Origin: Auriscalpium vulgare
Lineage: Eukaryota > Basidiomycota > Agaricomycetes > Russulales > Auriscalpiaceae
NCBI GenBank assembly: GCA_019915015.1
Contig: JAHBBC010000055.1
Span: 1-64,000, forward strand
Reading direction: 5' to 3'
DNA length: 64,000 nucleotides
A program made the translations under genes and the position numbers. Positions 22,501 to 34,298 of the stretch are shown here, piece by piece. The stretch's first letter is position 1; each line of letters begins with the position of its first letter. The notes beneath the pieces are model-generated. The model did not search any database. It had not been told where the DNA came from and saw only the letters and a list, made by a program, of their open reading frames with translations.

Positions 22501-22811
22501 GCCTCAACAACCTTCGCGTCTGCCAAACCGATGAACTTCTGGATGACGACCTCTATTGATGCGACGCTGGTGTTTTGGGCGATATTCTTGTACTGCATCA
22601 AACCCTCCTTCGCGACTCGGCCCTTGCGCATGTCGACACAAAGCTCGGCGAAGCGAATCATGATCGGCTCGAGGGATGCGAGTGGGGTCGATCGGAAACG
22701 TTTCGAGGTGAACATCTCCGTCAACGATTGCAAGGCTGCGTGTGTTTGTCCAACGGAGATGAGACCCTCAGCCTGCTTGAGGACCGTCTCCGGCTTCGTC
22801 ATGGGCGCCAT
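19585..22811 (-). CDS. TIF32: Translation initiation factor eIF3 subunit A
   Basis: Five exons (22275-22811, 21644-22219, 20712-21587, 20168-20663, 19585-20117) give 3,018 nt, 1,005 residues. eIF3a is the scaffold of the eIF3 complex on the 40S subunit. The start [20 protein letters not shown] and the N-terminal helical repeats are diagnostic: [16 protein letters not shown], then [20 protein letters not shown] and [20 protein letters not shown] domain follows, containing [15 protein letters not shown]. The C-terminal half is an extended Arg/Glu-rich helix ([20 protein letters not shown] and similar), the spectrin-like region. The end is Ala/Pro-rich and low complexity, closing with [15 protein letters not shown]. 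The antisense of the charged helix produces long spurious frames. Confidence 0.95.
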
Positions 22812-23161
22812 GATTGGGGGTCTGACGCAGGTTAGCCTGGTGCAAGAGTGTGCGAGCTCTGTGGCACGCACTTATTTCCGGGCTATACTCCTACTTTGTA
22901 GGAATACAGTTTGACCTCGGTGGCGCGGTATGAGAGTGCCTGCGAAGAGGTGTGTTTAGCGCGAGGCCGTCTGGGCGATGTCGATGACGGCGTAGAGGAC
23001 AAAAAAGACTCGGTGTCTTGTTGGTTTAGGGCAGGCCCTGCCCTAAGTCATGTCAGGCCTCGGGTCCGTCGGTCCACGGTCCAGCCTCGGTCCATGGACG
23101 TGGCTCAACAAGATACAGCTCTTTACATTCATTTATACAAACTACTCGTCCACCGCCCCAG
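22812..23161. other. Spacer between eIF3a and BUD32 genes
   Basis: About 350 bp containing the eIF3a promoter and the BUD32 3' region. A short inverted or direct match of GGCAGGCCCTGCC type occurs near 23030-23045. No gene is seen. Confidence 0.4.
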
Positions 23162-24237
23162 CTACCCGACCATGCTTCGTTTGCGCCCTCGCAAGCGTAC
23201 TGAGGGGCCAGGCAATTAGGACCCAACGAGGTGAGACAGCACTGAGCTCACCATCATCCAGACGTCGCTTCACGGCATTCCAGTCCTTCCCCATCCTCTT
23301 CTGATACGCATTTAAAACAGATGCAAAGAGCGGCTCCGATTCCGGGTGCGTTGACGCGAATGCACGTTCCAGTACGTACAGATCCACCGCTTTATCCTCT
23401 ACAAGCGTGGAGATGTATGCCAGGCCGAAATCGATGAGTACCTGGCCCCACAAATGAGCGGAATCCTAAGAGGGAATCGTCAAATGACCTACCAGTTGAG
23501 TCGCGGACAGTTGCGGCGTGGAGGCTGGAAGTCGCAGCATCATATTTGAGGTAGTCAAGTCCCCGTGTATGACATCCGCGAGATGCATTTTGGCGATTTC
23601 CACACCAATCATCGACATCAGCTCGTCTGGGGAAGTCAGGCTCTGCACGGACTGAAGCAGAGCCGTGGAGTATGCACACCTTGGGATACGCCATACTTTA
23701 CCAGAGGGTCGTGCTTGGCTTCCTCATCCAAATTATCCTCGCTTCCGTCTTGCATGAGATCCTGCCCTTCTTCATTTCCCCCGAGTAAGAAGCGAACGCT
23801 GCTCCCTTCTATCCACTCGATGCCCAACAAACCATCGGAGGCATCTACCAAGCGCACGCCTGGCACATTGACTCCAGACCTGCATCGCGAGCCCCGTCAG
23901 TCGTGAAACACGAGGGTCCAGCGACCACGCACCGGAGGCACTTGATGAGAGCTCTGGCCTCGCCAGCAACGCGTGACTTTGTCAGTGAAGCATCGAGCGA
24001 CGCGTGCCGGTATTGCTTCTGAAAGCGGTATTTGAGCAGCACAGGGGTGCCCCCAGGGGCCGGGGAAGACGCGGAGGGCGCAGGGCTATGAATGGTGCAC
24101 TTGTAAACTTTCTGGGGACGGGAGGCAAGATGCTAAGTAAATGGCATAGCCGGGGACACTGAGTGATCTGTACTTGCTGCTTCAGCGCCTTGGGAGATGA
24201 GCGTCGCCGACTGCAGGAGAGATTGCGTGGGACGCAT
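23162..24237 (-). CDS. BUD32: KEOPS complex kinase Bud32 (TP53RK)
   Basis: Six exons (24174-24237, 23933-24107, 23690-23879, 23493-23642, 23252-23465, 23162-23199) sum to 831 nt, 276 residues. Bud32 is the atypical kinase/ATPase of KEOPS, which makes the t6A37 modification of ANN-decoding tRNAs. Kinase motifs are ATLISQGAEAAIYK for the P-loop, VLLKYRFQKQYRHASLD with the conserved Lys/Arg, EIAKMHLADVIHGDLTTSNM for the catalytic loop, VLIDFGLA for the DFG motif, and EDKAVDLYVLERAF, a Bud32 hallmark. The last exon encodes RLRGRKRSMVG, the conserved C-terminal tail whose terminal Gly is a family constant. An insert of about 40 residues rich in Asp/Glu/Gly follows the WIEGSSVRF segment. The join before the SLTSPDEL exon uses a weak GTATCC donor and is the least certain boundary. 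Confidence 0.93.
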
Positions 24238-24793
24238 GGCGGGCACACGAGGCTATGGGCGCGGAGGAAAACCGCGTGTACGGGAAGGGCCGCGGGGTGG
24301 CAATGCGCTGCACTCACCGCGTCGCTCCCACACTTTGCTTCTTCTGTATACCTCCACTATATAGATCCAATGCATTGCCAGCAGTCTCGGGCGTGGCATG
24401 CCAACCCTTGTCGCCTCCCCCACGCTCCTCTAGCCCGCCAATCAGGCAGTCTCATTCTCTTCCAGAAGACATCGGCCACACTGGCAGGACACATCCATCA
24501 GACTCGTCGACGCTCGTGAGTATATTCTGCGCTATCAGGCCTGCATAAAGGTGACGAGCTCTGCCTTGAATGCCATTCGCATCTCTTCGCTTATAAGCGA
24601 CTCGCACCGCTGGCATACAGCTCGGACTCCACGGAATTTTGGCGTTTGGGCGCGTGAATCTTGAAGCTCGAGCTTGCCTCACGGTGCCCTCGAAGTTCGA
24701 TCCTTAGGTGTGTTCCACGCATTTCACTGTATCTCAATAACATGACCGAGGAATCTCTAACTACAAAGGCCGTGCCGTGTTCCTCTTGTGCCA
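24238..24793. other. Divergent promoter region of BUD32 and the MFS gene
   Basis: About 550 bp between divergent starts. A TATATAG sequence at about 24358 is a possible TATA element. No gene is recognised. Confidence 0.45.
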
Positions 24794-26215
24794 ATGTCCA
24801 CGGAAGACAGCTCCTGCAAGGTTGAACTCGAGAAGAGCTTCGACACCGAGCCTGAGAGCCCGATCTCAGACCCACCGCTTCCCGAGGTGCCTTCGACTCT
24901 CGACGCTCCCGAGGGCGGCCCCCTTGCATGGCTTCAGGTCCTCGCCAGCTTCTTCATTCTCGTTAACACATGGTAAATTGCCGACTTCTCACCGTTCCAC
25001 AAACGGCTGATATCTGCGTGAACCTGCCAGGGGTATCGTCAATTCATTCGGCGCTTTCCAGACATACTACCAGATGGAATTATTGAGCTCTCAATCGCCC
25101 TCGGCCATATCTTGGATCGGGTCCACCCAAGCTTTTCTCTTGCTGCTCGTCGGCAGCTTGACTGGACCCATCTTCGACAGAGGCTATCTCCATAGTCTCC
25201 TCCTCACAGGATCATTCCTCGTCGTTTTCGGCTTGATGATGACAAGCCTCGCAACGCAATACTACCAGATCTTCCTGGCACAAGGCGTTACAATTGGTCT
25301 AGGAGCCGGGTGCCTCTTTATTCCCAGCGTTGCCGTCCTGTCAACGTATTTTGTCAAACGACGTGCCATGGCCATGGGTATCACCGCCAGCGGGAGCAGT
25401 TTGGGTAATTATTGCATTTCCTCATCTAGCACGGAATAATTGCTGACGTCCATACAGGCGGGGTCCTCTACCCCATCGTTTTTCGCCAGCTGCAGCCAAA
25501 ACTCGGCTTCGCTTGGGCTACACGAGTCATCGGACTCATCGCGCTTGCAACGCTCTTCATTAGCAACGTCACCATGCGTCGCCGCATCACCCCTAAGACA
25601 ACACGCAGCCTCATCGATTGGACCGCGCTCCGAGAGGCCCCGTTCATTCTGTTCACCGCTGGCAATTTCTTCGCATTCATGGGCATATACGTCCCGTTCA
25701 TCTTCATCAGCGCATACGCACTTGAGAAGACCGACGCCGACGAGAACCTCGCGTTCTACCTCGTCCCCATCCTCAATGCCGCGTCTGCCTTGGGCCGCAT
25801 CTTCCCGAACATCCTCGCCGACAGGGCAGGCTCGATGAACGTCCTCATCCCGTGCGCATTTGCGTGTGCGATCCTCGCGTACACCTGGATAGCCGTCCGC
25901 ACGACAGGCGACCTCCTGGCGTTCGGGCTCCTCTACGGCTTCTTCTCTGGCTCATTTGTGTCGCTTCCCCCTTCCGTCATTGCCAATTTGTCACCAGATG
26001 TCAGACTCGTCGGTACGCGTTTGGGCATGAGTTTCTGCATCGCCGGGCTTGGGGTCCTTGTCGGGAATCCTGTCGCTGGTGCCATCCTCAACATCGAAGA
26101 AGGCGATTTCGTTCGCGCCCAGGCATTTGGTGCCTCAGTTACTCTAGCTGGGGCTGTATTCATCTTCTTCGGGAGACTCTCCAAGGTCGGGCTTCAATTG
26201 AGAGTGAAGATATAA
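24794..26215 (+). CDS. MFS transporter, fungal monocarboxylate-permease-like
   Basis: Three exons (24794-24972, 25031-25404, 25458-26215) give 436 residues with about 12 hydrophobic helices. The cytosolic N-terminus ends in DAPEGGPLAWLQVLASFF, and NTWGIVNSFGAFQTYYQ follows. This is the typical entry of fungal MCT-like (Mch/riboflavin-transporter-type) permeases. Other landmarks are FDRGYLHSLLLTGSFLVVFG, QGVTIGLGAGCLFIPSVAV and YFVKRRAMAMGITASGSSLG, the loop and helix that mark SLC16-like proteins. IANLSPDVRLVGTRLGMSF follows in the C-terminal half. The substrate is not predictable; relatives carry monocarboxylates, riboflavin or unknown metabolites. The gene is divergent from BUD32 and convergent with the sugar transporter. 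Confidence 0.88.
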
Positions 26216-26797
26216 AAAGCCTAGTTTGGTCGGTGAGTCTGATCAGTACAGCATCCAAAGCTTGAATTCATGTATTCTAGGCAGATTTGGTGGTCAGTAC
26301 TCTCTGCGCACTGGTGCCGGCAACGCGTGTCCAGTTGCGAGACCACCTTAGGCCCACGTCCACTCCGCATCAGCGCACACCGCTCCCCTCCAATTATCCA
26401 TCTCACTTCTCAGTACACCGTCGTCGACGCGCTCTCCCAGATCCGCGAGACCATCTGAAACTGCTGCGCACATGATACACGGCCGGACGCGGAACGACAC
26501 ACAGCAGGTGGACGCGTTGTACAACGCAACTTGTCCGTGGCGTACAGGGCTAGCACAAACGAACGACGTACGTCGTGACTGGCTTTATGGACTTGCACCC
26601 TGGTGGGTGGGGTTGAGCTAGCGTCTCCGCCGTCTCGTAACACATACAAAGACATGCTGTCTTCTCATTGAAAAAAAACATTACTACACGCGTAGTCACG
26701 TACATGTAGAGGCGGTCTTTGAAGATACGTCAGTGCACACGGTTAGTCTTCTTGTCCATGGTGGTGCTGAACCAAGACAAGTGCATCGCGGGCAGGG
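26216..26797. other. Convergent 3' region between two MFS genes
   Basis: About 580 bp between convergent stop codons. An A-rich run occurs near 26670. No gene is recognised; short frames on both strands lack signatures. Confidence 0.45.
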
Positions 26798-29700
26798 CTA
26801 CGCCCCGTCATGAACAACTTTCACATCTCCCGTGTGATTCACAACCACCTAGTTACCGTCAGCACGCTGGACGAAACGCCAAGACGGCAGCTCGTTCTCA
26901 CCTTGCGCTTCTGGATGGAGGCTTTGACAGGATTCGGGGCGGAGAAGACTTCGTCCAGTTCCTAGGAAGGCAGACGGCACTCTGAGACCTGTGCAGATAC
27001 CCGTTGCGATGCCGCGCACCTCCAGTGTTCTTCCCTGGAAGGCATCGAGATCAAAAATGAGTGGTGTACCACTAAAAGCGAGTGTAATTTAACTGACCTG
27101 AGTTTCTACACAGAAGAAATGCCATATGACGGTTTCCTGGTGCTTCTTCATCGGACTCGTGGAGGGAAACATCAAAGTCCTGAAACCTTACAAACGCATC
27201 CCATCCGACGAAGACCAGTACGTATTTCCACTGCTCATAGCTGTATCAGTCATGTTGCTGGCAGACATAGAGAAATATAGATTACGCCTATGCGACCATA
27301 AGCGATCCTTTCGCATCGTTCATAAGTAAGAGAATAACCTGCGGTATTTAAGATTTGCTTACGGGGTGCAGAAGAGATTGATAAATGATGTGCAGCTAAT
27401 GACCTATCCGCTCGTTAGTTTCATCGGGCCAGAGAGCATCGCGGGCATACGAATATCTTCATGGACACGCCTTTTGCGCGAGTGGTCGTTTCTAAGCACT
27501 CCGCCGGATACAAGGACTCTGCGCGTTCGGCGTCAGATGAGTCCAATCGAAGAGGAAAGTGCACGTACGAAGCGGCGTGTAGGTGAAGGCATATACCACG
27601 TTGAAGAGGAAGAAAAAGGCAACTGCTGCATTGCCAATGGCCTATTCGGGCCGGTCTGGTCAGCGGAGATTGGGATGGAGGAAGGAAGGATGCAACCAAA
27701 TTCTTTTCCCCGGCTGCGTAGGTAGCCCACTTGGCACTGAAGCCCGCATTGAGAGCCAGCGTGAGCGCACACAGGAAGGTCCCAATAATGAGAACCTTCC
27801 TGCGAGGCATACGGTCTTCCATGCTGCCTAAATGACTATATCTCGGTGTGGGACTGGCCCGAAGACGAACCTTCAAGCGACACCGCCACCCAGGCTGTGA
27901 GCCCACTCACACATGTTCCTGATGGATGTGTGAACACTCGTCAGGATCACAGCTATACCTGAGCTTTGGCTGGTCGCACCAATGAGATTCATATTAAATT
28001 GCATCTGTTCTGAACAGCGGTTCTGTTAGGCTTCCAATTCTGAACATGTTTCGACAACACCCACTGCCGAACCCAAGGCTCTAGGCCAGATGTGAGTGAA
28101 GAATCACTCATATTACAAGAATATTACCTGATATATCGACAACTACGCCGAAGGGGAAGGTCAGCCTGATCTTGCTAAGGACTGGGACTAGGGTCCTACG
28201 TTGAAGTATCCTATGGAATATAATATATATCATGATCACACACTCTGCGCGATAAGGGCCCGCTTACCGAGACCGTTCCCGCTCATTTGTCCTGCACAGA
28301 TCGAAATTCACTAAGTTATATCCGAAACAATACGCATCTCTAACCGAAGAGACCCATCAGGACGACCATCTGCAAAACATTACAAAAGACTCTACATCAG
28401 AATGTAGCTTCCACTCACGAGGGATCGCCATCGCGCATTCTTGGTGGCTAACTTAGAATCAATACCGACGACCAGCAGGTGCAGATTACAGACGCCCTAC
28501 CAAAAAGAGCCCTGTTCAAGCGATCAGCTGAAGGTCTTGTTGACACGACGTGAAGAGCTACCTGAAGTCCCACCACCGCTTATCCGAGCCGTCCGTGCGA
28601 ATGCTCTCTCTGAATTCGGCCATCTGCAATTGGACGATGGGATGGTTGGGATTGCCGTTACCTGATCAAAGCCACCCTGTATGAGTTAGATGGCGCAAGG
28701 GACAGCGAAACGGGGTAAACCGTGGTATTTGGTCAGGAACGCGAAGGCCTCTTCGGTGCGTCCGTGAGCCATTAGCCACCTATGAACACAAATCGCTTCA
28801 GTGAATCCCAATCTACGGGGGTGTCAAACCTTGGACTCTCAGGCTGAGTCACGACGCATCCTTCAGTGTGCGGCGGCGTTGCATGAAAGCGCTTACATAC
28901 CAAGAACCAGACTGTGCACACGACCACGAATGCTGGGAAGGCCTGGCCGACATCAGTGTAAAGGTCGCTTCCACAAGGAGGCAACTATTGCTAACTTGCA
29001 GGATCAAAGGAATCCGCCAGCTCCAGTCTGACTGCAATTTTGAGCAGCCTAAAGTAATCGCGGCGGCAGGAATTGCACCGCCATTCCATCCGGTGTTGTA
29101 AAGGCTTGTCAGGCGCCCTCTGGATGGGAGGCTTCCATCAACACCGCGGCCAGGATAGGTATACATTTGCACTCACCGCCACTGCGGGGGAGCACATTCC
29201 ACCGTGAACGTCGGAGCGCCAATCGTAGCGATAGCGATGCCAAAGCCCAATACAAAGCGTCCGCCAATGAACTATTGCTCTCGTGAAGCAGCAGTCGCAG
29301 TCGCGACGCGGAAGAAACGCACTTGTTTCTTCTGCTCCGACGAAGCAATGATGGCTGATCCAAGCATGATGCAAAGACAGCCTTGGCACCAGGAAGTTAG
29401 CTTTGGCGGAGACATCCTGTCTTTTCACACACCTGTGAACATCCCAGCACGCCGGCCATATCTGGTGGCGAGGTTAGTTTGGGGTAGTCTTTCCGACCTG
29501 GTCTAGTAGATGCGCACTTGTCACACAGTGGGCCTGCAAACAACGAGCCGGCCATCTGTCCCACCTGCAAAAGGGACGTAACACAAATCGTCGGAAGCAT
29601 GGAACAACCGGCTTACCGTGTATATAGAAAATATGATACCGGTGGAAACACCGAGAGAGCCTGACAAGACGTTTCCGTGCACGCTAGACAAGGTACAGTT

Positions 29701-30181
29701 CGCGTATGCGTACCTTGGTTGAACTTCTTCTCGTAACTGAAAACCCTTGTCAGCGACCAAAACCTGGTGCAGAGCAAATGCACGCTCACAATGGCATGCT
29801 GTTGATTGCGGTCATCAACGACCCGTCGTACCCATTTCCCATCGAGCAGAGGAAGGCGACACCAGCACCTAGACCGTTCGTCAGAGAAGTAGCCTAGGGT
29901 GAATTCATACAATCCCTACAGGCATATATGACCAGGGCAGAGCGCGTCCAGGGATCCACATGCCCCTTCGCTAGCGCCACAGCAAACTGCACTACAGACA
30001 CAGACGTGCAAATGAGTGACATACTAAGCCAGAATCAAGAACAACATGCAGAACACACACCGTTGCCCGCCCTTGCTATGCGCGCCGTCTCCTCTTTGTT
30101 CAAACTATGCTCTGAGACATTTTCCACGAGCACCAGCTCGGGTTCCGTTGGGTCTGTGTCTGCGAAATGCTTGTCGTCCAT
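26798..30181 (-). CDS. MFS sugar transporter, lactose-permease/hexose type, intron-dense
   Basis: The coding sequence is cut by many small introns but can be followed end to end. Its start, MDDKHFADTDPTEPELVLV, is at 30181. Then come GHVDPWTRSALVIYAC, GVAFLCSMGNGYDGSLMTAI, FNQGSLGVSTGIIFSIYTVG, SLFAGPLCDKYGRRAGMF, GGRFVLGFGIAIATIGAP and GRLTSLYNTGWNGGAIPAAA. The loop helix has PNHPIVQLQMAEFRESIRTD and RWWDFRALFATKNARWRSL. The second half has GLFGQMSGNGLGYFN, MPRRKVLIIGTFLCALTLAL, FFFLFNVVYAFTYTPLQ, LYPAECLETTTRAKGVSMKI and ETVIWHFFCVETQGRTLEEL. It ends KVVHDGA, stop at 26798. These are sugar-porter (TC 2.A.1.1) signatures. I estimate about 20 exons. The reading frame appears intact. The sugar specificity is unknown; fungal relatives carry lactose, cellobiose, quinate or hexoses. 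Confidence 0.85.
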
Positions 30182-30902
30182 GATAGCGTCTCGAGGGATC
30201 GCATATCGACTTCCGAGTGCTGTTTTTAAGGCAGAGCACCACCCAGCTTCACGAGATGCACCGAATACAGGCCGCAGGAGGGTCAGCTGGCAGACGGCCG
30301 CGAGGGCTGGGATGACAGAACCCATTGACGTTTGGAGCATCCTCGGACTGGAGAAGCGAGGGCTCGTCGAGCAGAGCGGATGCTGGGGGCAAGATAAGAC
30401 AGATTCTCAACAGGTGACGGAAATCCGGGAGGCGTTCTCGGGGTTAGGAAGTGAGAAAATGTTGCACCAGCGAGCAAGTGACCGCCCATCTATTGGCGCG
30501 AACTCAGCGAGTGACGATAGAAGGTCATGGCCACGGAGCACTTACTGTCACCGTGACCGTGCCGACGCCTCGACACCAGTGAGCAAAATCCAAACCCCGC
30601 TCCTAACCAAACGTGTCAAATTCCAGGGCCTTCAATACCTACATACAGACGCCGCCTCGAAACGTGGTACTCATGCTCACCCCGACTCGTAAAAGTCAGA
30701 TACTAACATGGAAAGACATGAAGATAGAGGATAGAGTAACAAATGATTGAGAACGAGGGACGGAGGTCGGGTATAGTGGCAAAATATAGAGCGGGATGTA
30801 GTAGCGAACCAAATTAAGAGCACGTCAGACTGGAGAGGACTCATCCTGCACATCGTACATATCTTCAAACGCGCTGCCAGACTGCGAGCGGAAAGGTCGC
30901 GA
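30182..30902. other. Spacer between the sugar transporter and epsin genes
   Basis: About 720 bp: promoter of the sugar transporter and the epsin 3' region. A plus-strand frame of 254 codons spanning 29928-30692 runs partly antisense to the transporter's first exon and has no signature. Confidence 0.45.
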
Positions 30903-32697
30903 TTAGATGGAGAAGAAAGGTTGGTCGCTCTGTTGCTGATGTTGTTGTTGTTGCTGCTGCTGTGGAGCAAATGGATTGAAGCTCGCCTGCTGCGGAGCGC
31001 CGGTCTTCTGCGCAACGACTCGCCCTGCATCAGTGTGGCCGTAGCGAAGCTGGCCAATATTTCCGAACGTATCCAGGCCATCGTCTCTCGGCGCAGCGAA
31101 CAGATTCGCGAGATTCGCATGCTGCTGATCGGCGCGCGTGGGCCCCTTTGGCGGCTGGGGCGACCGCGATGGTTGTGGCTGGGGTTGTGGCTGGGGGGAG
31201 GGCGAGAATGACGACAGGTCGGTCGTGCGCTGGTGCTGATCGTACGTAGAGGGGAGCGCGAAGTTGGAAAGCGATGACTGAGGCGGTCGCGGCGAAGGCG
31301 TTTGGGCGGCCGGCGCGGCAGTGGAGAGTGCGAATGGATTGTTGGAGCTAATGGAAGGTGAAGCGACGTCAACACATGAGCAAGGACGATGAACCACAAT
31401 TACGCACGCGAAAGAGTTCTGTTGCGCCGCTAGCTGTTGCTGCTGCTGCAAGTATTGCTGTTGTTGGAGCGCCTGCTGCTGCTGCTGCTCTTGCTGGAGT
31501 TGCAGCAATTGTTGCTGGCGCATCCACTCCTCTTGCTGTGCCTGGAGCTGAGCTGCCTCCTGCTGCTGGCGCATCCATTCCTGCTGCTGGCGTGCATACT
31601 CAGCCTACACGGCCAGGTGAACAATGGCCAGGCTAGGTGAGAGTAGGGCGTACCTGCATCGCCTCTTGCTGCGCCTGCTGTTGATACGGGTTGAATGACG
31701 TGAACTGAGGTGCCATGGAGGTGAACTGGGGTTGCACATTGTTGAATTGTGGTTCCGTGTCCAAGAGGAGGTTGTTCGATCTATGCACAACGTCAGGCTG
31801 CAAAGTCAGTTAGATAGAGCTGGATGCAAACGCACTGGTCGTCAAACAATGTGCCCCCAGACTCGTTTATGGCACGCTTCCGTCTTTCCTCCTCCTCCTG
31901 GCTTGCCTTGATGGCCGCCTGCAAGTCCCGCTCCTCGGCGGTGCGCGCCTGGTCCTCCGCCAAGGAGCGCTTGCTTGCCTCAATCGCCTTGCGCAAGTCG
32001 TCGTCTGGCTTGCCACCGTTAGCACCCCTCCGAACCACATTTTCGTCCTCTGGTCGGGGTGGCGGCGAGTAGCGTTTTGGCGCGCCATCGTCCTCCTCGC
32101 CCTCACCCAGCATACGGTCGCGCATGTTCGCTCGCGAACGCCGCTCCTGGCGCAGGCGAGAATCATCTGCGAGCAGGTTCGTGATATCCTTGGCTTTCTG
32201 GCGGACGTTGGCGCCTTGGTCCTTGCCATACTCGTCTACGAACTGGAACTCCTTCAGCGTCTTGATGATATAGACGTTGTCGCGGAAGTACACCACGACA
32301 TTCTCGGAGCCGGCATGAAGCAGATAGTCCAGAACTGTCAGACTCTGTATTTGGGTTGGCGATGGTTCGCCGTACAAAAGGACATGTAGAGCGAACCTTG
32401 AATACATGGCGCCAGTTCTTTCCCTTGTCGTTCAGCCGCTTGTCCAGCATCTCCATGATCTCAACAAAGTCATTTCTGCGCATCACCATGGCAGTGTGAG
32501 CGCTGAGACCGCGCGAGAGATCGAGGACGGACGCACTGGTTGTAAGTCATTTGGGCGATCTCGTTCATCTGGGTGCCAGACGGACCCCATGGGTCATTGG
32601 ACGTGGCTTCGCGGACCTTGGACTGTACGTCCGAGTAGCCCTTTGTGTAGTTCTTCGCAACGCGCAGTGCGCCCTTGCCGAAGTTTTGAATGGACAT
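30903..32697 (-). CDS. Epsin, ENTH-domain clathrin adaptor (Ent1/2 type)
   Basis: Epsins bind PI(4,5)P2, clathrin, EH proteins and ubiquitin at endocytic sites. The N-terminal ENTH domain has MSIQNFGKGALRVAKNYTKG, VREATSNDPWGPSGTQMNEI, NDFVEIMEMLDKRLNDKGK and LTVLDYLLHAGSENVVVYFR. It ends at RQKAKDITNLL. Two ubiquitin-interacting motifs follow: DDLRKAIEASKRSLAEDQ and ERDLQAAIKASQEEEERR. The central part is Gln-rich (polyQ/QQQ-EWMRQQQ repeats, about 31420-31600). Two NPF motifs for EH domains occur, in SNNPFALS and SFNPFAPQ near the C-terminus, with a clathrin-like SFSPSP region between. The protein ends SDQPFFSI. Several introns are required, including one after QMTYNQ and one inside the polyQ region. 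The arrangement ENTH-UIM-UIM-Q-rich-NPF is that of Ent1/Ent2. Confidence 0.92.
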
Positions 32698-33331
32698 TGA
32701 CGAGTCGTCGCGTCGACAGGAAACGGAGGAGACAGTGAAGCGACCGCCGGCCGACATGGCTGTGCTCACCGCTGAGCGCTCAGCGGCTGCACGTGCTCCC
32801 GCTGTCACGCGACCGGATCGATATCTATTATCCTTTCAATTTCCTTTTCAATATTACTGTTCTGTTTACACTCAGCTAAAAAGTAGCGCAAAGGAAGCTC
32901 AGACGGTGGCACGTCTACGACAACGAGCTGCTTTTGTTACGTTGGGTCCAACAATATCCATTGCTTGGGATTTCATTATTAAAATGAGTACAGGGACCCG
33001 CCATGCTTACCTTCCGAACGAGATGCACGATGACAGACAAGTTGCGAAAACCCCGCGAACTTGGGCGAGCGGGTGCCGTGCGATGCCTGCGACGTCGAAA
33101 GTCCAGTTTTCAAGTTTTCGTGCCACTGGATTCAATCCATTCTGGAGCATTCACACCTGCAGAGCAACCTGGTTTATCCATGCGCCACCGCGCCCGTTGT
33201 GGACTCCACTGTCGCAAGTGAGGTAAGTACTGTACTGTAATAATGCATGATCCCAGGTAAACGTGATAAGATGCGTAGATATCGACGACGCGCAGCGTGT
33301 TGGCAAACAAATGCCAAACCACAGCCTATCC
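32698..33331. other. Spacer between epsin and zinc-protein genes
   Basis: About 630 bp with the epsin promoter and the 3' region of the zinc protein. A plus-strand frame of 178 codons (32690-33226) overlaps the epsin start; it lacks any signature and was not called. Confidence 0.45.
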
Positions 33332-33960
33332 TCAAATAATCGGGCCGGAAAGCGCAGCGAGGTGCTGTGTTGGCGTTAATGGCAGGGCAGCGTGTGTGGT
33401 TCGAGCCAAGCAGTCGATACACGTCGTCGACTCCCTTCACGGCATGTTAACACGACGCAATCGCATGTCATGCGGGTAACACGCACTTTTCCAGGCCTTC
33501 ATGGCAGCAGGCACGACAGACGACGCGTGCGCATCCGGTAAAAGCCTCCGCGTCCTTGATTTTGAGGACGTGCTCGGGCTCTAGATCAGCTGCCTTGCGC
33601 CGGCGATTGGTGTCGGTCGGTCCCAGTGGAAGCGTGGAATGCATGGTTTGAAGAGGTGATGCCAGCGCAGCAGACGAAGACATGCAAGTGCGGGAGCATA
33701 TTGCACATGTAAGGGCAGAGCATCTGGTTTTGCACATCCATACGCCCGACGAACATCAGTGGGACCAAGACCAATGCATGGCATAGTGGAATAGCGTACC
33801 TCTTGCAGGAAAGCAGCAGATTAGATTTGACCATGCGGTGGCAGGCCACACACGAGAAGTTGGCCACCTTCTGGGGAGTAGTGTCGATGCAGTTGGAAGG
33901 AGAAGGTGTTGACGAAAGCGATAGACAGCGACGCTTGTTCGACGACTGCTTGAGTGGCAT
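33332..33960 (-). CDS. Small cysteine-rich (RING/FYVE-like) zinc-binding protein
   Basis: Three exons (33800-33960, 33483-33723, 33332-33430) give 166 residues. The cysteine pattern implies two or more zinc sites: FSCVACHRMV, then LLLSCKRCSALTCAICSRTC, then after a linker GCARVVCRACCHEGLEKC and TTCIDCLAR. CxxC pairs at these spacings suggest a cross-brace or treble-clef fold like RING or FYVE, but no named family is recognised with certainty. The linker holds a Ser/Thr-rich stretch and NRRRKAADLEPEHVLKIKDA, a possible nuclear localisation signal. The N-terminus PLKQSSNKRRCLSLS is basic. An upstream in-frame ATG at 34068 could extend the protein. The last intron uses a GTGTTA donor and is less certain, but it restores CIDC in frame. 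The gene is divergent from prolidase. Confidence 0.65.
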
Positions 33961-34298
33961 GGATGCAGGAAGGTCAGGAGAAGATTGCAAGATAGTCGTG
34001 GGTAGCTGAAGGGACTCGGGGGCAGCCAATACACGTCGGTGGCCGCGCGGAATGGGTCGTTGGGTCACGGTGTGTGTTGGTGGCCTGTGTTGGTGGCGGT
34101 GAAACCGTTGGATCGACCCAAGGCGAGTTCCTGTGACTGTGTGAGTTCACCTGTTCACGTGCACGGCCCGGGCAGCCGGCGCTGACTCTTTCCTCAGTAC
34201 TTTGTCCACGAGCCGTTCACGAGCTACAGGCAGGTGCAACTTTGCCTGGCAATTCCTTTCCAATAATCGCTTGATCGAAGACGTAGAAAACCCTCAGA
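33961..34298. other. Divergent promoter region of the zinc protein and prolidase genes
   Basis: About 340 bp between divergent starts. It contains a duplicated GTGTTGGTGGC segment near 34073-34096. If the zinc protein starts at 34068, the spacer is only about 230 bp. Confidence 0.4.

Noticed and set aside
29928..30692. 254-codon plus-strand frame
   Set aside because: Antisense to the first exons of the sugar transporter, whose N-terminus is supported by splicing into conserved helices.
32690..33226. 178-codon plus-strand frame
   Set aside because: It overlaps the epsin start in antisense and has no family signature.
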